From assembly GCA_964447175.1 (NCBI GenBank), contig CAYURP010000057.1, forward strand, positions 1 through 12,279: a stretch of 12,279 nucleotides of DNA. The letters run 5' to 3'. Below the pieces are notes generated by a model that was given only the letters and a program-made list of their open reading frames with translations, was not told the origin of the DNA and made no database searches. The position numbers were made by a program, and so were the translations under genes. The DNA is from CAYURP01 sp964447175. Lineage in GTDB: Bacteria > Zixibacteria > MSB-5A5 > SM23-73-2. This document shows positions 7,216 to 12,279 of this stretch, in pieces (positions within the stretch are counted from its first letter, which is position 1; each line of letters begins with the position of its first letter).

Positions 7216-7818
7216 ATGAGCGTCTTGACTCCCTCAGGTAGATTGTCCAAGGTGGAAAAGGGGGATCAGATTTATCAAATTCAGACCGAGTTTTTTCACC
7301 GTCCCAAGTTGAAAATAACCAGCACGGTGATCTTGAACGGAAAGACAATAAATAAGATAGAAACCCCCTGGGAGGAGGAGCTGGCTACAGATGAGGATCT
7401 TAAGAAAATTGAAAAGGGGATAAGAAAACAGCACCAGGAGGTCATTCAAATGGTTGAAAACCAGAAGGTGAAGGAGGATAAAACTTCACCCGAAGAACCT
7501 CCCCTGAAAAAACCCTGGGAAAAGCTCATTGAGGCAAAAGGAATAGACAATCTGGTGGTTGTTGATGCTCAAGGAAATGTGCTGTTTACCAACCTCGATT
7601 CCACCATAAGGACAGCTCTCCTTAAAACCTTGCGCCCGGTTAATAAGCTATCGAAATTTTTCTCCCAAATCACCCGTTTAGGTGATTTCATTGGAGGCCA
7701 GATCAAGACGGAAAGTGAAAAAATGGTCTGGATTCATCAAAAGGATCAACTGTGGATAGTTTTTTTAAATCAATATATGGATTTCGATTCGTTCTTAGAT
7801 AAAGCTAAGAAAACCTAA
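7216..7818 (+). CDS. Roadblock/LC7-like domain protein with extra N-terminal domain
   Basis: 200 residues. The N-terminal part (~15-80) reads as a small beta-rich segment (YQIQTEFFHRPKLKITSTVI...KTINKIET) followed by a helix (EDLKKIEKGIRKQHQEVIQM). After a charged Pro/Lys linker (~85-105), the C-terminal part (~108-190) has a Roadblock-like pattern: GIDNLVVVDAQGNVLF, a long helix, then MVWIHQKDQLWIVFLN. Roadblock proteins usually dimerise and modulate small Ras-like GTPases (for example MglB on MglA) or act in polarity and motility. No GTPase gene is visible here. It has no signal peptide or membrane segment, so it is probably cytoplasmic. The next gene, 11 bases downstream, is also Roadblock-like, and both are bounded by a promoter in front and a terminator behind, so they likely form one operon. 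The domain call is moderate; the exact role is unknown. Confidence 0.8.
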   Translation: MSVLTPSGRLSKVEKGDQIYQIQTEFFHRPKLKITSTVILNGKTINKIETPWEEELATDEDLKKIEKGIRKQHQEVIQMVENQKVKEDKTSPEEPPLKKPWEKLIEAKGIDNLVVVDAQGNVLFTNLDSTIRTALLKTLRPVNKLSKFFSQITRLGDFIGGQIKTESEKMVWIHQKDQLWIVFLNQYMDFDSFLDKAKKT

Positions 7819-7829
7819 CGGAGTGAAAA

Positions 7830-8600
7830 TTGAATAATGTATTAGAGGAGCTGAAAGCGGTTCAGGGAGTAAGTGGTGTTCTGATTATGGACTTAGAGAG
7901 TTTGGTTACCTATCAACTCCTTCCCGCCCACTTTGAGAAAAATCACCTGCGGGATATGGCTATTAACCTCCTGGAAATCTGCCAGAGGACTAAAGAGCCA
8001 GTTAGAATAGACCTGAGATTCGATAATGGTATGGTATTTTTTACCAGATTCAATCGGATTGTCATTCTGGTTTATGGAAGGCCCAGCCTTAATCTCTCTC
8101 TTTTAAAATTAGTGATAAGGTCCTCCATTCGTAATATCGAGAGGAAACTGGAAATAAAGGGAACAAAGGCACAGGAAAAGTCTGAGGAAAGGAAATTAAC
8201 TCCTTTAACTCAGGCATATATTCAGACTCTGGTTGATATGTTGAACCAACTGGCAAGGGCATATGAAAAATTCACAGGAAATTATCTTTTAACCCAGAAT
8301 CTACGTCTGGCAAAGGAAAAGCTCCTGAAGGAATTCCCATATCTTTCAAATTTCTACGTGGACAACAATGGTCTGGTATCCGCTGTAAAAGGCGATTTAA
8401 GTTTCGAAAAGGAAAAGGTGATCTTCTCCTTTTCTCGATGGGCTTCTCTTTTAAATGAGCTTGTTTGTGAGATCTCCCCGAAGATAGCAGGTTTAAATAT
8501 AAGGGAGTTGACCAAAGAGACCGGTGGCAAACTGGAAGAGATGGGATTTTATCAACTCTATGAGAAGAAAAAAACCGAGAAGAGTCTTCTCGGTTTTTAG
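7830..8600 (+). CDS. Roadblock/LC7-like domain protein with unrecognised C-terminal domain, TTG start
   Basis: 256 residues. Residues ~4-95 match a Roadblock pattern: LEELKAVQGVSGVLIMD, a helix (HLRDMAINLLEICQRT), NGMVFFTRFNRIVILVYG and a final helix. A charged linker (~105-120) leads to a mostly helical C-terminal region (~122-245) containing LARAYEKFTGNYLLTQNLRL and LLKEFPYLSNFYVDNNG, which I cannot name. The start is taken as TTG at 7830 because CGGAGTG lies just before it (7819-7825) and this start includes the complete first helix of the domain; the first in-frame ATG would remove the first strand. It has no membrane segment. It probably acts with the preceding Roadblock protein, perhaps as a heterodimer. 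The last ~10 codons double as a transcription terminator. Confidence 0.82.
   Translation: MNNVLEELKAVQGVSGVLIMDLESLVTYQLLPAHFEKNHLRDMAINLLEICQRTKEPVRIDLRFDNGMVFFTRFNRIVILVYGRPSLNLSLLKLVIRSSIRNIERKLEIKGTKAQEKSEERKLTPLTQAYIQTLVDMLNQLARAYEKFTGNYLLTQNLRLAKEKLLKEFPYLSNFYVDNNGLVSAVKGDLSFEKEKVIFSFSRWASLLNELVCEISPKIAGLNIRELTKETGGKLEEMGFYQLYEKKKTEKSLLGF
8571..8598 (+). terminator. Rho-independent terminator embedded in the end of the second Roadblock gene
   Basis: AAAACCGAGAA (8571-8581) pairs with TTCTCGGTTTT (8587-8597) around loop GAGTC, and five T (8594-8598) follow the GC part of the stem. The stop codon TAG (8598-8600) begins in the T tract, so coding sequence and terminator overlap. Confidence 0.8.
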
Positions 8601-8766
8601 AAAGGGCATCAGTGAAAAAACGCTTCGTAAGTAACAGGATAAAGGGTTTTCACAGCCACCTTTTGTTTTTTGCTTTCGCTCGCCCAGAAGGGGTCATCGC
8701 GTACGCGCAACAGCAGGGGACGACCTTCATCAGTCCATTGTTAAAGGTTTTTCAATGAGCCCTTTC
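8600..8766. repeat. Short element with imperfect terminal inverted repeats
   Basis: GAAAGGGCATCAGTGAAAAA (8600-8619) is the imperfect reverse complement of TTTTTCAATGAGCCCTTTC (8748-8766); about 17 bases pair, with one or two mismatches and an offset. The 128-base interior is richer in GC than its surroundings and includes the 10-base palindrome CGCGTACGCG (8698-8707). A weak internal direct repeat (TAAAGG, then a T run, then CA) occurs near 8642 and 8742. No reading frame of note. It could be a miniature mobile element, an interspersed repeat or a structured RNA. The sequence does not decide between these. Confidence 0.45.
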
Positions 8767-8816
8767 CTCTATTTAATTTAATAGATTATTTATAAAAATC
8801 AAGTCTTTTTGTAAAA

Positions 8817-9188
8817 ATGACCCAATCCTTGGGAACGGATCTAATCCTGGTTAAAAGAATAAGGAAAGCTCTAAATCGTTGGGGGGACAGGTTTTTGAAC
8901 CGGGTCTTCACTCCAGGGGAGATAAAATACTGCAAAAAAAAGAAATTCCCGGAGATTTCTTTAGCTGCTCGTTTTGCTGCCAAGGAGGCGGCTATGAAAG
9001 CCTTTGGCACCGGTCTATCCCAGGAAGTAAGCTGGAAGGATTTCGAGGTAATAAGGGATACAAACGGAAAACCGGAGATGAAATTATCGGAAAAAATAAA
9101 AAAAAGATTTGGAAATAAAAAAATCTTAATAAGTTTAACCCATACCCGGGAGTATGCTTTAGCCGTGGCTTTGCTTATCGATGAATAA
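8817..9188 (+). CDS. acpS: Holo-[acyl-carrier-protein] synthase
   Basis: 123 residues, the usual AcpS length. It transfers 4'-phosphopantetheine from coenzyme A to a serine of apo-ACP, activating fatty-acid synthesis. The metal-binding residues are in the canonical positions: Asp8 in GTDLI and Glu57 in ARFAAKEAAMKAFGTG. Other family signs are RFLNRVFTPGEIKYC (~25-39), the block from GLSQEVSWKDFEV to NGKPEMKL, and the final SLTHTREYALAVAL. The ATG at 8817 gives the normal short N-terminus. The ribosome site is weak. pyrE follows 76 bases downstream in the same direction and may share its transcript. Confidence 0.96.
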   Translation: MTQSLGTDLILVKRIRKALNRWGDRFLNRVFTPGEIKYCKKKKFPEISLAARFAAKEAAMKAFGTGLSQEVSWKDFEVIRDTNGKPEMKLSEKIKKRFGNKKILISLTHTREYALAVALLIDE

Positions 9189-9264
9189 CCAGATCAGAAA
9201 TATTCCTAAACATTTTAAAAACTAAAATTCCAATTAATTCTCACCAGAAAAGAAAGGAGTCTTT

Positions 9265-9846
9265 ATGTCAGATCAGGAAAAAGTTATGGAGATTTTTGAG
9301 AAGTCCAATGCCCTTCTGAAGGGCCATTTTCTGCTCTCCTCCGGCCGTCACTCGGACGTCTATTTTGAGAAGTTTCAGGTTTTGCAGTACCCCCAGTACG
9401 TGGAAATTCTTTGCTCCATGCTGGCTCAAAGATTCGGAAAGGAAAAAATAGACGTGGTAGTAGGACCCACCACCGGCGGAATAATTATCTCCTACCAGGT
9501 GGGAAAAATTCTTGCTACCCGAGCTATCTTTGCGGAAAGGGACAACGATAAACGGGTTTTTAAAAGAGGATTTCAGCTAAAAGAAGGGGAAAGGACCCTG
9601 GTGGTGGATGACGTTATGACCACCGGAGGCTCTGTGAATGAGGTGGTGGATTTAGTTGAAAAACATAAGGCAAAAATAGTGGGGGTGGGTGTTCTTCTGG
9701 ATAGAAGCGGAGGAAAAGTTCCGTTTAATTACCGGTTTGAAGCTTTAGCTACGGTAATTGCCAAAACATTTGATCCCTCAGATTGTCCTTTATGTAATGA
9801 AAATCTTCCCCTGGTCAAGCCCGGAAGCAGGAAAATGCCCGTGTAG
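9265..9846 (+). CDS. pyrE: Orotate phosphoribosyltransferase
   Basis: 193 residues. It joins orotate and PRPP to make orotidine 5'-phosphate, the fifth step of pyrimidine synthesis, and so ultimately feeds the nucleotide enzymes upstream in the window. It has HFLLSSGRHSDVYFEKF (~21-37), VVVGPTTGGIIISYQ (~64-78) and the PRPP-binding motif VVDDVMTTGGS (~113-123; Asp115-Asp116). The C-terminal CPLC...LPLVKPGSR (~174-189) is typical of the Thermus-type PyrE group rather than the E. coli type. The start is well supported by AAAGGAG (9253-9259), 5 bases before the ATG. It ends just before a long repeat-rich gap. Confidence 0.96.
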   Translation: MSDQEKVMEIFEKSNALLKGHFLLSSGRHSDVYFEKFQVLQYPQYVEILCSMLAQRFGKEKIDVVVGPTTGGIIISYQVGKILATRAIFAERDNDKRVFKRGFQLKEGERTLVVDDVMTTGGSVNEVVDLVEKHKAKIVGVGVLLDRSGGKVPFNYRFEALATVIAKTFDPSDCPLCNENLPLVKPGSRKMPV

Positions 9847-9937
9847 AAATGGCATCTCTCTGTTTTTGTTTATATAAGTTTCTTTCCTTAATTATCCAAT
9901 TAGTTCTGGTATTCAGGATTTTTCACAATGTTAGGGA

Positions 9938-10060
9938 CTGTTGCCGAAGTCTATAAATGTCACCCTGAACGAAGTGAAGGGTCTTTTATTTTGTAGGAAA
10001 AATGAGATTCTTCCCCCGTTAAAGGCGGGGTCAGAATGACACAATGGGATTGAGCAACAG
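9938..10060. repeat. Nested palindromic repeat (CTGTTGC arms around an ACCCTGAACGAAGTGAAGGGT-type repeat)
   Basis: The outer arms CTGTTGC (9938-9944) and GCAACAG (10054-10060) are perfect complements. Inside, TGTCA (9958-9962) and TGACA (10037-10041) bound an 84-base unit. Its left end, with CCCT and AGGG pairing around GAACGAAGTGA, resembles interspersed repeats found in many copies in several candidate-phylum and deltaproteobacterial genomes. That resemblance is from memory and not checked. Confidence 0.6.
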
Positions 10061-10121
10061 GCCCGTTGTTTATTTAAATTTCAAAGATTAAAACTAATTT
10101 AAAAATAAGTTTCTTCTCCCA

Positions 10122-10164
10122 AAAACTCACCCCCTTTTGTTCTCTATTTCTTATTAAGAGATAG
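10122..10164. repeat. Decayed copy of the CTCACCCCC-type palindromic repeat
   Basis: The 21 bases at 10122-10142 are identical to 10264-10284. The following inner hairpin survives in weakened form: CTATTTCTTA (10145-10154) against TAAGAGATAG (10156-10165), one mismatch. The right outer arm (GGGGGTGAGTT) is missing here, so this is a partial copy of the intact repeat about 140 bases downstream. Confidence 0.7.
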
Positions 10165-10185
10165 TGTCATAATTGTGATTGGAAG

Positions 10186-10264
10186 TGGTAGCCGCAACCT
10201 TCAGGTTGCGTGAGTCGTTGAGATTGGATATTCCGATTACGCAGGCTAAAGCCTGCGGCTACCA
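10186..10264. repeat. Three-way-junction palindromic repeat with TGGTAGCCGC arms
   Basis: The outer arms TGGTAGCCGC (10186-10195) and GCGGCTACCA (10255-10264) are perfectly complementary. Inside are two perfect 7-base hairpins: CGCAACC/GGTTGCG (10193-10199/10204-10210) and CGCAGGC/GCCTGCG (10240-10246/10251-10257), each with a 4-base loop. The hairpins compete with the innermost bases of the outer stem. It is not a tRNA: there is no anticodon arm or CCA end. An interspersed intergenic repeat is the best reading. Confidence 0.75.
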
Positions 10265-10265
10265 A

Positions 10266-10322
10266 AACTCACCCCCTTTTGTTCCCCCTCTCTTAGTAAG
10301 AGAGGGGGTTAGGGGGTGAGTT
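10266..10322. repeat. Long perfect palindrome, intact CTCACCCCC-type repeat
   Basis: The outer arms AACTCACCCCC (10266-10276) and GGGGGTGAGTT (10312-10322) pair perfectly. The inner arms CCCCCTCTCTTA (10284-10295) and TAAGAGAGGGGG (10297-10308) also pair perfectly, around a single-base loop. It could form a very stable hairpin or cruciform and may stop transcription arriving from either side. Confidence 0.85.
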
Positions 10323-10523
10323 CCGAGAACCTGTTAGTTTTTTTTCAAGAAGGTAAAACACAAAGGATCGTACACCCTGGTATTAATGCCTTCCATAAAC
10401 CAATTCTTTAGCAACTCTTTTGGAGAGAAAACAAATTTTAAATGTCGGAACTACTTTAAAATAAAGAACTTGAAGGGTAAAACATAAAAAAGGGGAAGGT
10501 TATGCATCCTGTTATTGACAATC

Positions 10524-11321
10524 TTATTCCGAATATTTCACTCTAATTCCGGTTGTGCTATCATTGTCCTCCAGGAGGATTCTCATCAGCTCGTCGATTT
10601 TTTCCACCCGGAATGGCTTGGAAAGATACCCGTCTGCACCTTCCTGTAATGCTTTTTGAGCAGGATAAACCTGGGGATAGGCTGTGATCATAACCACGGG
10701 AATCTTATTGCCCGTCTTTCTTATTTCCTTGAGCAAGGTTATGCCATCCATTCTGGGCATCTTGACATCGGTAATCAGAAGATCGAAATTTTCCGTTTTA
10801 AGTTTCTCCAAAGCTTGTTCTCCGCTTTCCACGCCAAAAGAGAGATAATCCAGGCTGTTTAAGGTCTCCACCAGTATCTTGCGAAGCTTTTCGTTATCCT
10901 CTGCCACCAGAACTTTTTTGGGAGCTTCCATCTTATTCTCGTCTACCTCGGATCTTCTTCCCAGAACGTTCATCATCAGCTCTTCGATCTTACCGATTCG
11001 GAAAGGCTTTGCCAGAAACCCATCTGCGCCCGCTTCCATAGCCTGATCCATAGCATAGTTGAAATCGTATCCAGTGATAATCAAAACCGGAAGGTTAGGC
11101 TGGCTGCTTTTTATGGCTTTTAGAAGGTCAATCCCGTTCATCGTGGGCATGCGGATATCGGCAATCACCAGATCAATTTTTCTTTTCTTGAGGATGGATA
11201 ATGCCTCGTTCCCGTCCGGAGCACCAATGGTATTGTAGCCCAGGGCGGAAAGCGTATCCATCAGAAGCTGGCGAATCTTCTCATCATCGTCAACCACCAG
11301 AACGTGTACGTTTTCTTGCAT
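10524..11321 (-). CDS. Double receiver-domain (REC-REC) response regulator without output domain
   Basis: 265 residues made of two CheY-like receivers. REC1 (~5-122) has acidic Asp11-Asp12, phospho-acceptor Asp55 (ADIRMP), Thr83 and Lys105 (AKPF). REC2 (~136-252) has Glu141-Asp142, Asp185 (TDVKMP), Thr213 and Lys235 (SKPF). Both receivers are complete, so each should accept phosphate from a histidine kinase. A short acidic linker joins them. There is no DNA-binding, enzymatic or HPt output domain, so it likely works through protein contact or as part of a phosphorelay. No histidine kinase is in the window, so it is an orphan here. AAGGGT lies just before the ATG on the minus strand (about 11327-11332). 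The two receivers resemble each other strongly (for example the EGADGYLSKPFRVEKIDELM and EAGADGFLAKPFRIGKIEEL stretches), which suggests internal duplication. Confidence 0.95.
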   Translation of the reverse strand: MQENVHVLVVDDDEKIRQLLMDTLSALGYNTIGAPDGNEALSILKKRKIDLVIADIRMPTMNGIDLLKAIKSSQPNLPVLIITGYDFNYAMDQAMEAGADGFLAKPFRIGKIEELMMNVLGRRSEVDENKMEAPKKVLVAEDNEKLRKILVETLNSLDYLSFGVESGEQALEKLKTENFDLLITDVKMPRMDGITLLKEIRKTGNKIPVVMITAYPQVYPAQKALQEGADGYLSKPFRVEKIDELMRILLEDNDSTTGIRVKYSE

Positions 11322-11522
11322 ATTTACCCTTTAGGTATTTAACTATATTAGTTATCGTAACTTTTTATATTTACTTGAGGACGAAAAAGGAAAGATTCCA
11401 TAAAGGTTCTGATTTGAATTTTACCTTATATCGACCCAGCCAAAAAGAGATTTTTTAAATGACTTACAATAAGTTAACTCAAATGACGGGTATTTCGATT
11501 TGAGGAGGGATTCAATAGTTTT

Positions 11523-11546
11523 GACCAGTGGCGGAGGCCACTGGTC
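11523..11546. repeat. Palindromic repeat, GACCAGTGGC hairpin
   Basis: GACCAGTGGC (11523-11532) and GCCACTGGTC (11537-11546) form a perfect 10-base stem around loop GGAG. There is no T tract, so it is more likely an interspersed repeat than a terminator. A related, less complete motif (TAGGCTGGCCTCTGCCAGAG) lies near 11696-11715. Confidence 0.75.
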
Positions 11547-11554
11547 TACCCTAA

Positions 11555-11660
11555 GTCGTTGCGAGGCTTGTCCTGAACATAAGTGAGGGAACTCGACGAA
11601 GCAATCTTTAACTTATAGATTCTTATCGAAGAGAGATTGCTTCGCTCCGCTCGCAATGAC
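11555..11660. repeat. Nested palindromic repeat, GTCGTTGCGAG arms
   Basis: The outer arms GTCGTTGCGAG (11555-11565) and CTCGCAATGAC (11650-11660) pair over 11 bases with one G-T pair. The inner arms CGAAGCAATCT (11597-11607) and AGATTGCTTCG (11634-11644) pair perfectly. This style of repeat, ending CGCTCGCAATGAC, is familiar as a multicopy intergenic element in various uncultured bacteria and Chloroflexi-like genomes (recalled, not checked). Confidence 0.75.
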
Positions 11661-11740
11661 TGCAAACGCCTGGGTAGCCCTTCTCAAGACCCTGTAGGCT
11701 GGCCTCTGCCAGAGGGACTTTTTCAGAAATCTCTTAATAA

Positions 11741-11755
11741 ATGCTTGACAAGCAT
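11741..11755. promoter_or_regulatory. 15-base perfect dyad, possible operator, upstream of the membrane-protein gene
   Basis: ATGCTTG (11741-11747) and CAAGCAT (11749-11755) are perfect inverted copies around a central A, and the dyad contains TTGACA (11745-11750). A second inverted pair, TATAAA/TTTATA, follows at 11757-11776. No -10 lies at a proper distance from the TTGACA, so a protein-binding site is as likely as a promoter. Confidence 0.35.
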
Positions 11756-11894
11756 GTATAAATGTTTACGTTTATAAAATAGTCGAACAGGTTTTCTTAG
11801 AGGTCGGGTTAGAAGTAATATAAATTAGGGTGTTTCGGGTTGGAGCATGATTAGTGCAGGCGATTCAAAGATAATCGAAAAATGCGGCAACTGG

Positions 11895-11913
11895 CCCACA
11901 GCAGAGCTGTGGG
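11895..11913. repeat. Palindromic repeat, CCCACAGC hairpin
   Basis: CCCACAGC (11895-11902) and GCTGTGGG (11906-11913) form a perfect 8-base stem around AGA. It lies about 50 bases before the final gene, with no T tract. Likely another member of the intergenic palindrome set. Confidence 0.6.
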
Positions 11914-11965
11914 GCACCCCGGCTTAACACTTGAAATAATATTGAATGTGCGGAGATGACAGAAA

Positions 11966-12279
11966 ATGTTAGAGTCTATAATTTCAAAGATAGAAAAACT
12001 CATGCAAATAGCTCGCGACAATTATGGCGTCAATCCAGTTATATTTCTGATCATTTATCTGGGTTGTGCACCATTATTTTATTATTCATTGTTTCGCACG
12101 TTTCGGGCTCTCGCAAAAAAGATAGGAAAAGAAGTAATGCTCTGGAGTGCAATCTTTCTGTGTTCGACCGTAGCACCATATATCTATGTGCTTTTCTTCG
12201 GTCGTGACATACCCTGGTGGGTATACAGCATCGTTGCCATATTAATAGGACAAGGTATTTTATTGTTTGTGATGAAGCT
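11966..12279 (+). CDS. Multi-pass membrane protein of unknown function (partial, cut by right edge)
   Basis: 104 codons are visible. The protein begins MLESIISKIEKLMQIARDNY (amphipathic helix), then has at least three hydrophobic segments: ~23-42 (NPVIFLIIYLGCAPLFYYSL), ~57-76 (EVMLWSAIFLCSTVAPYIYV) and ~83-103 (WWVYSIVAILIGQGILLFVM). A short basic loop (RTFRALAKKIGK) separates the first two and should face the cytoplasm. The start is ATG at 11966, preceded by CGGAGA (11951-11956) about 9 bases upstream. I do not recognise the family. It is preferred over an overlapping frame on the same strand (11956-12207), because this frame gives regular membrane helices and stays open to the edge. Confidence 0.72.
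   Translation, partial: MLESIISKIEKLMQIARDNYGVNPVIFLIIYLGCAPLFYYSLFRTFRALAKKIGKEVMLWSAIFLCSTVAPYIYVLFFGRDIPWWVYSIVAILIGQGILLFVMK

Larger units (their letters stand above)
9847..10523. other. Gene-free, repeat-rich region between pyrE and the receiver-domain gene
   Basis: No coding sequence is supported on either strand. It contains at least three kinds of palindromic repeat, listed separately: an 84-base TGTCA/TGACA-bounded repeat inside CTGTTGC/GCAACAG arms, a TGGTAGCCGC-armed repeat, and two copies of a CTCACCCCC-type repeat. It separates convergent genes (pyrE rightward, the double receiver leftward), so hairpins here may also end transcription from both sides. Confidence 0.7.
11322..11965. 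other. Gene-free, repeat-rich region between divergent genes
   Basis: No coding sequence is supported. The leftward receiver gene and the rightward membrane-protein gene both start from here, so their promoters should be inside, but no convincing -35/-10 pair was found. Palindromic repeats fill 11523-11660 and 11895-11913, and an operator-like dyad lies at 11741-11755. 11322-11520 is AT-rich without recognisable structure. Confidence 0.65.

Noticed and set aside
8879..9118. Rightward open frame of 79 codons
   Set aside because: It overlaps acpS in another frame, and acpS has all its catalytic residues.
10186..10264. Cloverleaf-like fold resembling a tRNA
   Set aside because: It has only two inner hairpins, no T-loop or anticodon arm consensus and no CCA; it fits a palindromic repeat.
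9847..10523. CRISPR array
   Set aside because: The repeats are palindromic, of different families and irregularly spaced; there are no regular repeat-spacer units and no cas genes.
11201..11458. Rightward open frame of 85 codons
   Set aside because: Half is antisense to the first receiver domain and the rest is AT-rich DNA without family features.
11745..11778. Sigma70 promoter using TTGACA and TATAAA
   Set aside because: The spacing is 22 bases for TATAAA at 11773 and 6 bases for the one at 11757; neither is workable.
11956..12207. Rightward open frame of 83 codons near the right edge
   Set aside because: A different frame starting at 11966 gives regular membrane helices, has a ribosome site, and stays open to the edge; this one looks irregular.

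Overview
The window is bacterial. It probably comes from an uncultured lineage of the FCB / candidate-phylum type (Zixibacteria-like is a guess from style only). The grounds are a moderate GC content, an adenosylcobalamin-dependent ribonucleotide reductase next to a flavin-dependent thymidylate synthase, a Thermus-type PyrE with a C-terminal CPLC motif, a membrane-anchored eukaryote-type Ser/Thr kinase with a TolB-like tail, paired Roadblock proteins, and many short palindromic intergenic repeats. No rRNA or tRNA is present to settle the taxonomy.

Layout. 1-1492 (-): Ser/Thr protein kinase, cut by the left edge. 1493-2153: gene-free, with two promoter-like sites facing right. 2154-7086 (+): a nucleotide-metabolism block of thyX, a small basic protein, a dGTPase, a 3' fragment of a second thyX, and nrdJ, closed by a strong terminator. 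7216-8600 (+): two consecutive Roadblock-domain proteins, closed by a terminator inside the end of the second gene. 8600-8766: a short element with imperfect terminal inverted repeats. 8817-9846 (+): acpS and pyrE. 9847-10523: gene-free and packed with palindromic repeats. 10524-11321 (-): an orphan regulator made of two receiver domains. 11322-11965: gene-free, again with palindromic repeats. 11966-12279 (+): a multi-pass membrane protein, cut by the right edge.

Most notable region. thyX and nrdJ look like an ancestral two-gene operon, because a thyX 3' end still overlaps the nrdJ start by 8 bases. About 2 kb now separates them: the 3' half of another thyX, a small basic protein with a PD-(D/E)XK-like pattern, and a dGTPase translationally coupled to it by an ATGA overlap. 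The full-length thyX changes composition in the middle (about 45% GC to 36% GC by hand count), close to where the downstream fragment begins to match. The simplest reading is that a cassette entered the middle of thyX, brought its own diverged thyX 3' half to restore the reading frame, and left the native 3' half stranded next to nrdJ. The cargo, a dNTP-destroying enzyme plus a nuclease-like partner, would then sit inside the operon that makes dNTPs. This is a candidate defence or dNTP-control module. Its function is inference.

The other genes are ordinary housekeeping (acpS, pyrE, nrdJ) or signalling (kinase, Roadblock pair, double receiver).
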